A stretch of DNA of 31,700 nucleotides from UBA3537 sp965662485 (GCA_965662485.1 CBFIIL010000018.1:1-31700); one strand, 5' to 3'. Shown: positions 15,886 to 24,618, counted from the first letter of the stretch. Notes: generated by a model not told the origin, from the letters alone. A program made the numbers and translations.

Positions 15886-17046
15886 ATGCCGTTTTATCAC
15901 AAACTTGGAAAAATTCCTCACAAGAGGCATATTCAATTCAAAAACCCCAATGGGGGATTCTACTATGAACAGCTCTTTGGCACCATTGGTTTTGATGGAA
16001 TGTCCACCAATTCCTATCACGAACAACGCCCTACTCAAGTCAAATCTATACAAAAGCAATATTCTATTGCACCTAAAATTGCTAAAACAAACAATATTCA
16101 ATCCTATAGATTGCATGGGTTTAAGGTGCAACCAGAATCAGATTTTTTGGAAAGTCGGAAGGTGGTTCTGACAAACTCAGATTGTAACATCATATTGGCC
16201 GCGCCAAAATCATCTTTAACAGACTATTTTTATAAAAATTCGGATGCAGATGAATTGATTTTTATTCATAAAGGAACTGGAAAATTGCGTACCATGTTTG
16301 GAAATTTAGACTTTAAATATGGTGATTATTTAATCATACCTAGAGGGATTATTTATCAAATACAATTTGATACAGAAGACAATCGACTTTTTATTGTAGA
16401 GTCATACAGTCCAATTTATACGCCCAAACGCTACAGAAATTGGTTTGGCCAATTGCTAGAACATTCCCCTTTTTGTGAACGCGATATTCGTAGACCAGAA
16501 GAACTTGAGACCTATAATGAAAGTGGAGATTTTAAAATAAAATTAAAAAAGCAAAATGAAATCATAGAAATGATTTATGCGTCTCATCCTTTTGATGTTG
16601 TTGGCTATGATGGATTTAATTATCCTTATGCTTTTTCGATTCATGACTTTGAGCCTCTTACAGGTAGAATTCATCAACCGCCACCAGTACATCAAACATT
16701 TGAAACCAACGCAATGGTCATTTGCAGCTTTGTGCCAAGACTATATGATTATCATCCAGAAGCAATTCCAGCACCATATAACCATAGTAATATTGATAGT
16801 GATGAGGTGTTGTATTATGTCGATGGAGACTTCATGAGTCGAAATGATATTGAACCAGGGCATATATCTTTGCATCCAGCGGGGATTCCACATGGGCCAC
16901 ATCCTGGAGCAATGGAACGTAGTATTGGTCAAAAAGACACCCAAGAATTGGCCGTAATGGTTGATACCTTCAAACCTCTTCAGGTTACAGAAGAGGCCCT
17001 TAAAATTTCTGATGAAGATTATTTCAAATCTTGGTTAGAGCAGTAA
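15886..17046 (+). CDS. hmgA: Homogentisate 1,2-dioxygenase
   Basis: Opens the ring of homogentisate to maleylacetoacetate in tyrosine/phenylalanine breakdown; cytoplasmic, Fe(II)-dependent cupin-type enzyme. The 386 residues match the shorter bacterial branch of the family. The candidate iron ligands are H300 in APYNHSNIDSDE, an acidic residue just after it (E307, or D306 by spacing from the human enzyme), and H336 in GIPHGPHPG, which all lie in the strongly conserved C-terminal block starting VPRLYDYHPE. It lies 22 bases upstream of hppD, the preceding pathway step, and the two surely form one transcript. The fumarylacetoacetase and aminotransferase genes are not in this window. Confidence 0.93.
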   Translation: MPFYHKLGKIPHKRHIQFKNPNGGFYYEQLFGTIGFDGMSTNSYHEQRPTQVKSIQKQYSIAPKIAKTNNIQSYRLHGFKVQPESDFLESRKVVLTNSDCNIILAAPKSSLTDYFYKNSDADELIFIHKGTGKLRTMFGNLDFKYGDYLIIPRGIIYQIQFDTEDNRLFIVESYSPIYTPKRYRNWFGQLLEHSPFCERDIRRPEELETYNESGDFKIKLKKQNEIIEMIYASHPFDVVGYDGFNYPYAFSIHDFEPLTGRIHQPPPVHQTFETNAMVICSFVPRLYDYHPEAIPAPYNHSNIDSDEVLYYVDGDFMSRNDIEPGHISLHPAGIPHGPHPGAMERSIGQKDTQELAVMVDTFKPLQVTEEALKISDEDYFKSWLEQ

Positions 17047-17068
17047 TATAAACCTTAAAAATTTAGTT

Positions 17069-18229
17069 ATGAGTAAAACATTAAAATCCGTGGACTACGG
17101 GCTTGAGAAAATTTTTGATGGTGCCCAAGATTTTTTACCTCTTCTTGGGACAGATTTCGTTGAGTTTTATGTAGGAAATGCCAAACAAGCAGCACACTTT
17201 TATAAAACAGCTTTTGGGTTTCAATCACTAGCATATAAAGGCTTAGAAACAGGTTCAAAAGATGAAGTGAGTTACGTTCTTCAGCAAGGAAAAATCAAAT
17301 TAGTGCTTACAACACCACTTAACAGTAAATCACCAATAAATGATCACTTGAGAAAACATGGCGATGGTGTTAAAGTTATAGCGCTTTGGGTAGAAGATTC
17401 TCACAAAGCATATGAAGAAACCACAAAACGAGGGGCAAAATCATATTTTGAGCCCAAAATACATCGCGATGATTCTGGTGAGATTGTCACCTCAGGGATT
17501 TATACTTATGGTGAAACTGTACATGTGTTTGTGGAACGTAAAAACTATGATGGTGTATTTTTCCCAGGATATGTTGCGTGGAAATCCGATTATAACCCAC
17601 CAAGTTCAGGGCTAAAATACATAGACCACATGGTGGGAAATGTAGGTTGGGGAGAGATGAACACTTGGGTTAAGTGGTATGAAGAAGTCATGGGATTTGT
17701 TAATTTTTTGTCCTTTGATGATAAACAAATTCATACAGAATATTCTGCACTTATGAGTAAAGTGATGAGCAATGGAAATGGAAGAATTAAATTTCCAATT
17801 AACGAGCCTGCCAAAGCCGAAAAACGTTCTCAAATAGAAGAATATCTTGACTTTTATGAAGATTGTGGAGTTCAACATTTAGCAGTAGCAACTGACGATA
17901 TTATTACAACAGTACGACAATTGCGTGCCAATGGTGTAGAATTTTTACCACCTCCACCACAAACATATTATGATGCTATACCAAAACGACTAGGGTCTCA
18001 TATGGAACTAATGAAAGAGGATATTTCTGTTCTTCAAGAGCTTTCAATTTTGGTAGATGCCGATGAAGAGGGTTATTTGTTGCAAATTTTTACAAAACCA
18101 GTTGAAGATCGCCCAACACTATTCTTTGAAATCATTCAACGAATGGGTGCTAAGGGCTTTGGTGCAGGAAATTTCAAAGCATTATTTGAATCTATTGAAC
18201 GCGAACAGGCCAATAGAGGGACACTTTAA
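17069..18229 (+). CDS. hppD: 4-hydroxyphenylpyruvate dioxygenase
   Basis: Converts 4-hydroxyphenylpyruvate to homogentisate, the substrate of the upstream gene product. A two-domain vicinal-oxygen-chelate (glyoxalase-fold) protein of 386 residues. Iron ligands visible in the C-terminal domain are H187 (IDHMVGNV), H270 (VQHLAVAT) and E354 (LFFEIIQRMG). The C-terminal gating helix GFGAGNFKALFESIE (363-377) is characteristic and separates HPPD from other members of the fold. Normal length. No terminator is obvious in the 91 bases before the next gene, although an A/T palindrome-like stretch (TTGCAAATTTGCA, 18281-18293) lies there. Confidence 0.96.
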   Translation: MSKTLKSVDYGLEKIFDGAQDFLPLLGTDFVEFYVGNAKQAAHFYKTAFGFQSLAYKGLETGSKDEVSYVLQQGKIKLVLTTPLNSKSPINDHLRKHGDGVKVIALWVEDSHKAYEETTKRGAKSYFEPKIHRDDSGEIVTSGIYTYGETVHVFVERKNYDGVFFPGYVAWKSDYNPPSSGLKYIDHMVGNVGWGEMNTWVKWYEEVMGFVNFLSFDDKQIHTEYSALMSKVMSNGNGRIKFPINEPAKAEKRSQIEEYLDFYEDCGVQHLAVATDDIITTVRQLRANGVEFLPPPPQTYYDAIPKRLGSHMELMKEDISVLQELSILVDADEEGYLLQIFTKPVEDRPTLFFEIIQRMGAKGFGAGNFKALFESIEREQANRGTL

Positions 18230-18320
18230 ATCGCTAGAACTGAAATAGATTTGTAGTCGCTTTCAATTTTGGAATAATAATTGCAAATTTGCATGTACAT
18301 CAAAAATAAAAGATGTTCAG

Positions 18321-19100
18321 ATGATGAGGAAATTTTTAGTAATTACTCTTTTTTTAATAAATACATGTTTTGCTTCAGCGCAAGAAAATTCATCTTTTCA
18401 AGCGGGAGAATGGCTTAAATTTAAGCTCAGCTACAGCGGTTGGATGAAAGCAGGGAATGCAACCCTAGAAATCAGAGACGATCAATACAAAGGCAAGCCA
18501 GTTTTTCATGTTATTGGAAAAGGGTGGACTACAGGAGCAATCAAGTGGTTTTTTAAAGTCGATGATCGATACGAGAGTTATTTTGATAAAATCTCTGGAC
18601 AGCCCTATAAATTTATAAGAGATATATACGAAGGAGGGTACACAAAAAACCGAATTGTAGAATTTGATTATAATCAAAATCAAGCATACGTCGATGATTT
18701 AAAAGAAAAAAAGAAAACAACCGCTCCAATTCAAGCTGATATTCAAGACATCATTTCTGCGTATTATTATTTGAGAAATAATTATGAAACAGAATCTATA
18801 AAATTAGGCGAGGTTGTAAAGCTCAATATGTTTTTTGACAGCGAAATTTTTGGATTTAAATTAAAGTTTTTAGGTCGAGAAACAATAAAAACAAAATTTG
18901 GAAATGTAAAATGCTTAAAGTTTCGACCTTACGTTATGTCAGGCCGTGTGTTTCATGAAGAAGAAAGTGTAACACTTTGGGTAAGTGCCGATAAAAATAA
19001 AGTCCCATTAAAAATAAAAGCAGATCTCCGAGTAGGATCTTTACGGTCTGATTTGGAGGCCTTTAAAGGCTTAAAACACCCCTTTGAAATTCAATTCTAA
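18321..19100 (+). CDS. DUF3108-domain periplasmic protein
   Basis: A 259-residue exported protein. Signal peptide at about 1-20 (FASA|QENSS). The mature part is beta-rich with a lone amphipathic middle region; it opens with GEWLKFKLSYSGWMKAGNATLEI, the beginning typical of DUF3108 proteins (a lipocalin-like beta fold in some related families). No lipobox: the only cysteine in the signal, C16, lacks a good lipobox context. ATG 18321 and ATG 18324 are adjacent and equally usable. It lies 19 bases upstream of the tryptophan dioxygenase start, so may be co-transcribed. No biochemical role is known to me; carrying a lipid or hydrophobic ligand would be a guess from the fold. Confidence 0.82.
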   Translation: MMRKFLVITLFLINTCFASAQENSSFQAGEWLKFKLSYSGWMKAGNATLEIRDDQYKGKPVFHVIGKGWTTGAIKWFFKVDDRYESYFDKISGQPYKFIRDIYEGGYTKNRIVEFDYNQNQAYVDDLKEKKKTTAPIQADIQDIISAYYYLRNNYETESIKLGEVVKLNMFFDSEIFGFKLKFLGRETIKTKFGNVKCLKFRPYVMSGRVFHEEESVTLWVSADKNKVPLKIKADLRVGSLRSDLEAFKGLKHPFEIQF

Positions 19101-19119
19101 TCTAAAAAAACTTATACCT

Positions 19120-20052
19120 ATGAAAAACAAAACCACCAAAAACTTGATTGAAGCAATAGATAAAAAGTACAATGCTATAAATCAAGATAAAAACGTCTAT
19201 TTAGAAGGACTACTACACAGCAAAACCATCAACTATTGGGATTATGTTCATACAGATGCACTTTTGAATCTACAAATTCAACGCACCAACCTTCCTGATG
19301 AAATGGTTTTTATTGGTTATCATCAAATCAATGAGCTTATTTTTAAAATGATTTTGTGGGAACTACAACAAGTTGCAGAAGCAGAAGTATTGGAGGTAAA
19401 CTTCTTTACTGACAAACTTATGCGAGTGAGTCGCTATTTTGATATGTTGACGTCCTCTTTTAGCATTATGCAGGAAGGTATGGATGTTGAGCAATACAAT
19501 AAATTTAGGCACACGCTTACTCCAGCAAGTGGGTTTCAGAGTGCGCAATACAGAAAAATTGAATTTGCATCAACAGAGCTGATTAATTTAATTGATGCGC
19601 GTTTTCGTAAAACAATCGATCGAGATACACCATTCGAGCATGCACTAGAACATTTGTACTGGCAAGCTGCTGGTAAAGATTATAAAACAGGGAAAAAATC
19701 CATTTTACTTACAAATTTTGAAAACCGTTACAAAGAAGAGTTTATCACTTTTATGAAAGTGTATAACACCAAGAACCTTTGGTCGCGATACAAAGAATTG
19801 TCAGAAGAGGATCAAAAAAATAAAGACCTTGTTGCTGCGATGCGTCACTATGATTACACGGTGAATATCACTTGGGTTATTGCTCATTTTAATGCTGCAA
19901 AACACTATATATTAGCAACTTCTGGAGATGGCGAAGCAACGGGGGGAAGTAATTGGCAAAAATATATGCACCCAAAGTATCAAAAAAGAATATTTTTTCC
20001 AGAACTTTGGACTTCGGAAGAAATTGAAAATTGGGGACAAAATTTAGATTAG
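19120..20052 (+). CDS. kynA: Tryptophan 2,3-dioxygenase
   Basis: Haem enzyme that opens the indole ring of tryptophan to N-formylkynurenine, the first step of the kynurenine route. The 310-residue product is all-helical, with the family's FIGYHQINELIFK (64-76; H68 matches the distal active-site histidine). Near the C-terminus is YDYTVNITWVIAHFNAAKHY, holding the probable haem-ligand histidine, followed by the substrate loop GEATGGSNW. I chose ATG 19120, 19 bases after the DUF3108 stop; the earlier ATG 19084 would overlap that gene. No kynureninase or formamidase gene is in view. Together with hppD/hmgA this clusters the oxidative breakdown of two aromatic amino acids within about 5 kb. Confidence 0.93.
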   Translation: MKNKTTKNLIEAIDKKYNAINQDKNVYLEGLLHSKTINYWDYVHTDALLNLQIQRTNLPDEMVFIGYHQINELIFKMILWELQQVAEAEVLEVNFFTDKLMRVSRYFDMLTSSFSIMQEGMDVEQYNKFRHTLTPASGFQSAQYRKIEFASTELINLIDARFRKTIDRDTPFEHALEHLYWQAAGKDYKTGKKSILLTNFENRYKEEFITFMKVYNTKNLWSRYKELSEEDQKNKDLVAAMRHYDYTVNITWVIAHFNAAKHYILATSGDGEATGGSNWQKYMHPKYQKRIFFPELWTSEEIENWGQNLD

Positions 20053-21296
20053 TGTACACACCAAAGAATTACCATTTTAGCATCTTAAAAAAAATAATTA
20101 TTATCGTTGGCTTTGGGGTTTTGACTCTACAATGTACAACAGAGGAAAAAGAAATTTCTAATGATCAAGAACTGAAAGAGGACATAAAATTTGGGTATAA
20201 TCTGGATAACTTTTATGTTATTCAAGATACAATCCAGCGTGGCGAGAGTTTTGGTGAAATTCTCTCTCGATATAATGTAGACTTTTCTGATATTTATAAA
20301 ATTGCAAATCAGTCCAAAGATACTTTTGACATACGACAATTGCGTGCGGGTAAACCGTACATGCTTTTGTGTTCTAAAGACGAATCAAGAACACCGCAGA
20401 GTTTTATTTATCAACCTAACAAAATTGAGTACGTTGTTCTTGAATTTTGCGATTCTATAGTTGCCTACAAACAACGAAAACCTGTAAATATTGTTGAAAA
20501 AGAAGCTTTTGGAGTGATAGAAAACACACTTTCAGAAACGATGGAAGAACAAGGCCTTCCTGTTCAACTGATTTATGATATGTCTGATGATATTTATGCT
20601 TGGACTATTGACTTTTTTAGATTACAAAAAGGTGATAATTTCAAAGTCATATATAAGCAGCGTTTTGTTGAAGACAGTATTTATGCTGGCATAGAAAGTA
20701 TAGATGCTGCATATTTTGAGCATAAAGGTGAGCCTATTTATGCCTTTAACTATATCACCCCAGATTCAAAAAACAGTACAGACTATTATGATGATTCAGG
20801 GAAAAGTTTACAAAAAGCGTTTTTAAAAAGTCCAGTAAAATTTAGTAGAATATCATCGCGATATAATAAAAATCGAAGGATTGCCTATTATGGAAACAAA
20901 GTACGCCCCCATAAAGGCACCGATTTTGCAGCACCTGTTGGTACGCCAATTTTGGCAACAGCAAACGGTACTGTAGTAGAATCAACACGAAGAGGCGGAA
21001 ATGGAAAGTTTGTGAAAATCCGTCATAATGCTACGTACTCAACACAGTATTTGCACATGAGTAAACGCTTAGTTAGTGTTGGAGATTTTGTAAAGCAAGG
21101 CGATGTGATTGGGAAAGTTGGAATGACAGGAAACACAAGTGGACCACATGTGTGTTATCGTTTCTGGAAAAATGGTCGTCAAGTCGACCCATTTCGTCAA
21201 AAATTACCCGATGCAAAAGCACTTTCAGAAGTTTATAAATCCGATTTTCTTGAGTATATTGCACCGCTAAAACAGAGACTAGATTCGATAAACTAA
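20031..21296 (+). CDS. M23-family peptidase lipoprotein with LysM-like N-terminal part
   Basis: Probable cell-wall hydrolase or hydrolase activator in the periplasm. The N-terminal helix ends in lipobox LTLQ|C35, so it is a lipoprotein. A LysM/OapA-like region (about 64-118) is followed by a mixed domain and then the LytM/M23 domain (about 288-392). Zinc ligands H294 and D298 are present (HKGTDFAAPVG), as is H342 (LHM). The usual HLH motif reads H373-V-C375, so the third zinc ligand would be cysteine instead of histidine. ATG 20031 overlaps the tryptophan dioxygenase gene by 22 bases; GTG 20052 is the other possible start. I know this HVC form from other Flavobacteria, so it is probably functional or regulatory and not a recent defect. 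Confidence 0.87.
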   Translation: MGTKFRLVYTPKNYHFSILKKIIIIVGFGVLTLQCTTEEKEISNDQELKEDIKFGYNLDNFYVIQDTIQRGESFGEILSRYNVDFSDIYKIANQSKDTFDIRQLRAGKPYMLLCSKDESRTPQSFIYQPNKIEYVVLEFCDSIVAYKQRKPVNIVEKEAFGVIENTLSETMEEQGLPVQLIYDMSDDIYAWTIDFFRLQKGDNFKVIYKQRFVEDSIYAGIESIDAAYFEHKGEPIYAFNYITPDSKNSTDYYDDSGKSLQKAFLKSPVKFSRISSRYNKNRRIAYYGNKVRPHKGTDFAAPVGTPILATANGTVVESTRRGGNGKFVKIRHNATYSTQYLHMSKRLVSVGDFVKQGDVIGKVGMTGNTSGPHVCYRFWKNGRQVDPFRQKLPDAKALSEVYKSDFLEYIAPLKQRLDSIN

Positions 21297-21315
21297 CCAT
21301 ATTTAATAACAACTA

Positions 21316-22935
21316 ATGAGTTTAAAATCCATTAACCCTACTTCAACAACCGCCTGGAAAAATTTACACAAACATCTTGAGTCTATAAAAGATGAACATA
21401 TGACTACTTGGTTTGAAAAAAATCCAAGGCGTGTTTCAGAAATGAGTATCAAATGGGATGATTTTTTTGTTGATTTTTCTAAAAATAGAATAACATCTGA
21501 AACTTTAGATTTGCTCAAAGATTTGGCAGATGAGATTCAATTGAGTGATGCTATATCTAAATATTTTGGTGGAGAAAAAATCAATAAAACAGAAGGTAGA
21601 GCAGTATTGCATACAGCCCTAAGAGCACCACAAAATGTTAAGGTTTACCATGATGGAGAAAATGTAATCCCAGAAATTTTTCAGGTAAAAAATAAAATAA
21701 AACAGTTTTCTGAGGACGTTATTAGCGGAAATAAAAAAGGGTTTACAAACAAATCGTTTACAGATATTGTTAATATAGGTATTGGAGGTTCTGACCTTGG
21801 CCCAGCCATGGTAGTTGATGCATTATCGTTCTACAAAAACCATTTGAATGTACATTTTGTAAGTAACGTTGATGGAGATCATGTCAATGAAGTTCTTAAA
21901 AAATTAAATCCAGAAACAACACTTTTTGTAATTGTTTCAAAAACATTTACTACCCAAGAAACTCTTTCTAATGCGACTACTATTAAAGAGTGGTTTTTAC
22001 AACATGCAAAACAAGAGGATATTGCAAAGCAATTTGTAGCAGTTTCTACCAATATTGAAAAGGTTAAAGCTTTTGGAATAGATGTTCAAAATATCTTCCC
22101 CATGTGGGATTGGGTAGGTGGGCGCTTTTCTTTATGGAGTGCTGTAGGTCTCAGTATTAGTTTGGCTGTTGGATATAAAAATTTTGAAGCTTTGTTGGGT
22201 GGAGCTCATAAAATGGATGTTCACTTTAAAGAAGAAAAATTTGAACAAAACATTCCAGTACTATTGGCCTTTTTAAGCACTTGGTACAATAATTTTTTTA
22301 AAGCTGAAAGTGAAGCCATTATACCATACACTCAATATTTAAATCAATTTGCAACGTATCTACAACAAGCCATAATGGAAAGTAATGGCAAAAGTGTTGA
22401 TAGAGAAGGAAATAAAGTAAACTACCAAACAGGAAATTTGATTTGGGGAGAGCCAGGAACTAACTCACAACATGCTTTTTTTCAATTAATTCATCAAGGC
22501 ACAAAATTAATTCCAGCAGATTTTATAGGTTTTGGAACATCATTACACGGCAATCAAGATCATCAAGACAAACTAATGTCTAACTTTTTTGCACAAACTG
22601 AAGCACTGCTCAATGGAAAAACAAAAGCTGAGGTAATCGCCGAAGGAACAAACGAGTCTATAATTCCCTACAAAATATTTGATGGCAATAGACCAACCAA
22701 TACTATATTTATTGAGAAACTTACCCCCGAAAGCTTAGGTAAATTAATTGCCATGTACGAACACAAAATTTTTGTGCAAGGTATAGTTTGGAATGTCTTT
22801 AGTTACGATCAATTTGGGGTTGAGTTGGGTAAGCAGTTAGCAGGCAAAATTCTTAATGAATTTACTGAAAATAGTGATACAAAACACGATGCTTCAACTT
22901 CAAATCTGATTTCTTTGTATAAGAGCATGCGCTAA
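21316..22935 (+). CDS. pgi: Glucose-6-phosphate isomerase
   Basis: Interconverts glucose-6-phosphate and fructose-6-phosphate in glycolysis and gluconeogenesis. The 539 residues are typical. Both family signatures are visible: DWVGGRFSLWSAVG, and near the C-terminus FGVELGKQLAGKILNEF, which holds the catalytic lysine region. Other markers are GIGGSDLGPAMV (phosphate-binding), VSKTFTTQET and the active-site segment MESNGKSVDREG. The gene follows the peptidase gene by 19 bases and is probably in the same transcript. Confidence 0.97.
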   Translation: MSLKSINPTSTTAWKNLHKHLESIKDEHMTTWFEKNPRRVSEMSIKWDDFFVDFSKNRITSETLDLLKDLADEIQLSDAISKYFGGEKINKTEGRAVLHTALRAPQNVKVYHDGENVIPEIFQVKNKIKQFSEDVISGNKKGFTNKSFTDIVNIGIGGSDLGPAMVVDALSFYKNHLNVHFVSNVDGDHVNEVLKKLNPETTLFVIVSKTFTTQETLSNATTIKEWFLQHAKQEDIAKQFVAVSTNIEKVKAFGIDVQNIFPMWDWVGGRFSLWSAVGLSISLAVGYKNFEALLGGAHKMDVHFKEEKFEQNIPVLLAFLSTWYNNFFKAESEAIIPYTQYLNQFATYLQQAIMESNGKSVDREGNKVNYQTGNLIWGEPGTNSQHAFFQLIHQGTKLIPADFIGFGTSLHGNQDHQDKLMSNFFAQTEALLNGKTKAEVIAEGTNESIIPYKIFDGNRPTNTIFIEKLTPESLGKLIAMYEHKIFVQGIVWNVFSYDQFGVELGKQLAGKILNEFTENSDTKHDASTSNLISLYKSMR

Positions 22936-22955
22936 TCAATTTTACGCCTATGCTG

Positions 22956-22985
22956 TTTGTGTGTGGCTAAAATCTTGTATTTTTG
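22956..22985 (+). promoter_or_regulatory. Near-ideal Bacteroidetes promoter (TTTG-N18-TATTTTTG)
   Basis: The -33 box TTTG at 22956-22959 and -7 box TATTTTTG at 22978-22985 are separated by 18 bases, matching the flavobacterial consensus. The gene start is 22 bases further on. It is the best-spaced promoter in the window. Confidence 0.75.
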
Positions 22986-23007
22986 TATGACTTAAAATCA
23001 AATAATC

Positions 23008-23439
23008 ATGATCAAAACCGTACATTCATATTGGGCTTACCTCGTTTTAGTAGTTTTACTTCTTGCTGTTATTAAAGCCCTTTTTGGAGTTATTTCAAAA
23101 AAAGAATACGACCCACAAACATTTCGAGTGGCTTTATTCACACTAATTGTATCACATATACAATTATTAATTGGTGTAGTGTTATATTTTACTTCCAGTC
23201 GTTTTTCATTGTGGTCAGAACTTGGAGTTGGGGAAGTTATGAAGACTGCCGTTCATCGCCTATACTTGGTGGAACATCCTACAATTAATATTCTTGCTGT
23301 TGCGCTAATTACTATTGGGTACTCTAAACATAAAAAGAAACGCTTGTCGGCGCCAAAATATAAGACCTTGGCTATTTTCTACACCATTGCATTAGTGCTA
23401 ATACTCTCTAGAATACCATGGGAAGTTTGGCCTAACTAG
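23008..23439 (+). CDS. Four-helix membrane protein with conserved-looking histidines (cytochrome b-like annotation family)
   Basis: A 143-residue inner-membrane protein with predicted helices at about residues 9-30, 41-62, 88-106 and 119-136. Histidines sit at or near helix ends: H6 (KTVHSYWAY), H50 (IVSHIQLLIG), H83 and H90 (YLVEHPTINI). The pattern of histidines facing the membrane would suit haem b. I recall close Flavobacteria relatives being labelled 'cytochrome B', and sometimes mislabelled as ribosomal protein L27, but no function has been shown to my knowledge. It has its own strong promoter and stands alone; only three bases separate it from the convergent nuclease gene, with no room for a separate terminator. 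Confidence 0.75.
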   Translation: MIKTVHSYWAYLVLVVLLLAVIKALFGVISKKEYDPQTFRVALFTLIVSHIQLLIGVVLYFTSSRFSLWSELGVGEVMKTAVHRLYLVEHPTINILAVALITIGYSKHKKKRLSAPKYKTLAIFYTIALVLILSRIPWEVWPN

Positions 23440-23442
23440 AGG

Positions 23443-24498
23443 CTATTTAATTTCTTTTATGACATGAACATAAACGGGGAAATGGTCGCTGTAGCCGTTA
23501 GTGAATCCACCCCAAGAAAAACTTCTGAAAGGGTAGCCTTTAAATTGCCCTTTTTTGGTAATTAAAAATTGCGCATTAAAAATTCCGGCTTTGTAGAATC
23601 TAAACGAAGAATAATCGTCATCTAGCAGAGGTTTTGTAATCAAAATTTGGTCAAATAAACTCCATGCATCTCTGTAGGCATTGGAGCCAAGACCTTTTTT
23701 GAAAAAAGACTCCATAGGGTTGTAAATGCCTTTAAAACCAACACGTTTTTTGTTGCCTTTTGCTTTGAGAACTTTTTTTAAACTTGTATTGGTTGGGTTA
23801 TCGTTGAGGTCTCCCATACTAAATATCTTTGCATACGGGTCTATAGATTGAAGAGAATCAATAAGACGTTTATTCAGTGCAGCAGCAGCTTCTCTTTTTG
23901 ACCGACTTCTAGCTTCGCCGCCACTTCGCGAAGGCCAATGATTAACTATGAGATGGATCAAATCGCCCTCCAAGTATCCACTCACCAAAAGTTGATCCCT
24001 TGTGTAGTCGCGGTCGCCATCACTACCTCTGAGTTTTAGTTCATGAGAACTTGAATTTAATGGAGAAAATAGTGCTTTTTGGTACATAAGTGCTACATCT
24101 ATTCCACGCTCATCAGGAGATTCAAAGTGAATAATTCCATAATCCTTTTCTACGAGTGCAGGGTCATTAGCTAGGTCTTCAATAACACTTCTGTTTTCTA
24201 CCTCCGAAAGACCAATCACTGCTGGAGTGTTTTTGGATGTTTTTGCACCAATTTTTGCAATTACACTTGCCGTATTTTGAACCTTTTTTTTATAAACTTC
24301 AGATCTACCTGTTTTAAGCTCCATCATTGGGCTAGCTTCATCATATTTATTAGGATTATTTATGGTATCAAAAAGATTTTCAACATTATAAAAACCAATG
24401 GTATGAACTTTAAATTTTCGTTTGGATTGTGCGTCAACTGTCGATGTGAAAACAACTAAATAAAGCAATAATGTGATGTTGAAATACTTTTTGTACAT
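23443..24498 (-). CDS. Secreted endonuclease/exonuclease/phosphatase-family enzyme
   Basis: A 351-residue exported hydrolase of the DNase I-like superfamily. Signal peptide at 1-23 (VDA|QSK). Active-site elements appear in family order: NVENLFD (38-44), catalytic metal-binding glutamate in LSEVENR (E99), NHWPSRSGG with H187, GDLNDNP with D230 and N232, and the terminal SDHFPV pair D338-H339. All catalytic residues are intact. The superfamily cuts DNA, RNA or phosphate esters; the VENRSV and HWPSR style fits extracellular nucleases of Bacteroidetes. It faces away from a TonB receptor and DUF5689 lipoprotein operon across a 120-base region with promoters in both directions, suggesting shared control and a joint role in nutrient uptake. 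Confidence 0.88.
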   Translation of the reverse strand: MYKKYFNITLLLYLVVFTSTVDAQSKRKFKVHTIGFYNVENLFDTINNPNKYDEASPMMELKTGRSEVYKKKVQNTASVIAKIGAKTSKNTPAVIGLSEVENRSVIEDLANDPALVEKDYGIIHFESPDERGIDVALMYQKALFSPLNSSSHELKLRGSDGDRDYTRDQLLVSGYLEGDLIHLIVNHWPSRSGGEARSRSKREAAAALNKRLIDSLQSIDPYAKIFSMGDLNDNPTNTSLKKVLKAKGNKKRVGFKGIYNPMESFFKKGLGSNAYRDAWSLFDQILITKPLLDDDYSSFRFYKAGIFNAQFLITKKGQFKGYPFRSFSWGGFTNGYSDHFPVYVHVIKEIK

Positions 24499-24541
24499 AT
24501 GCTAAAATATAAGCTTAAAAAATAAAGATTAATTAATACAT

Positions 24542-24549
24542 CAAAAGTA
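24542..24549 (-). promoter_or_regulatory. -7 element (TACTTTTG on minus strand) of the nuclease gene
   Basis: CAAAAGTA on the plus strand, i.e. TACTTTTG on the minus strand, an exact TAnnTTTG match. It lies 43 bases before the nuclease ATG. No TTTG at -33 spacing. Confidence 0.45.
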
Positions 24550-24570
24550 TAAATTTTAAAATAAGAAACG

Positions 24571-24578
24571 TACTTTTG
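24571..24578 (+). promoter_or_regulatory. -7 element (TACTTTTG) of the TonB receptor operon
   Basis: Exact TAnnTTTG match, 40 bases before the receptor ATG, identical to the divergent nuclease element 21 bases away. The two elements are the same eight bases in opposite orientation. The leader holds an AT-only near-palindrome (24584-24599). No clear -33 box. Confidence 0.5.
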
Positions 24579-24618
24579 TTTAATATATATCTATATAATT
24601 AAACAAAATTTATCTTTT

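Noticed and set aside
15856..16131. Minus-strand open frame of 91 codons at the start of hmgA
   Set aside because: It is antisense to the well-supported hmgA coding region and shows no family or signal features.
18281..18293. Near-palindrome TTGCAAATTTGCA upstream of the DUF3108 gene as an operator or promoter
   Set aside because: Short and AT-rich. It contains CAAATTTG, one base off the -7 consensus, but no -33 box is correctly spaced. Too weak to list as a feature.
24584..24599. AT-only near-palindrome in the receptor leader
   Set aside because: Alternating A/T sequence gives weak pairing only; common by chance in a genome this AT-rich.
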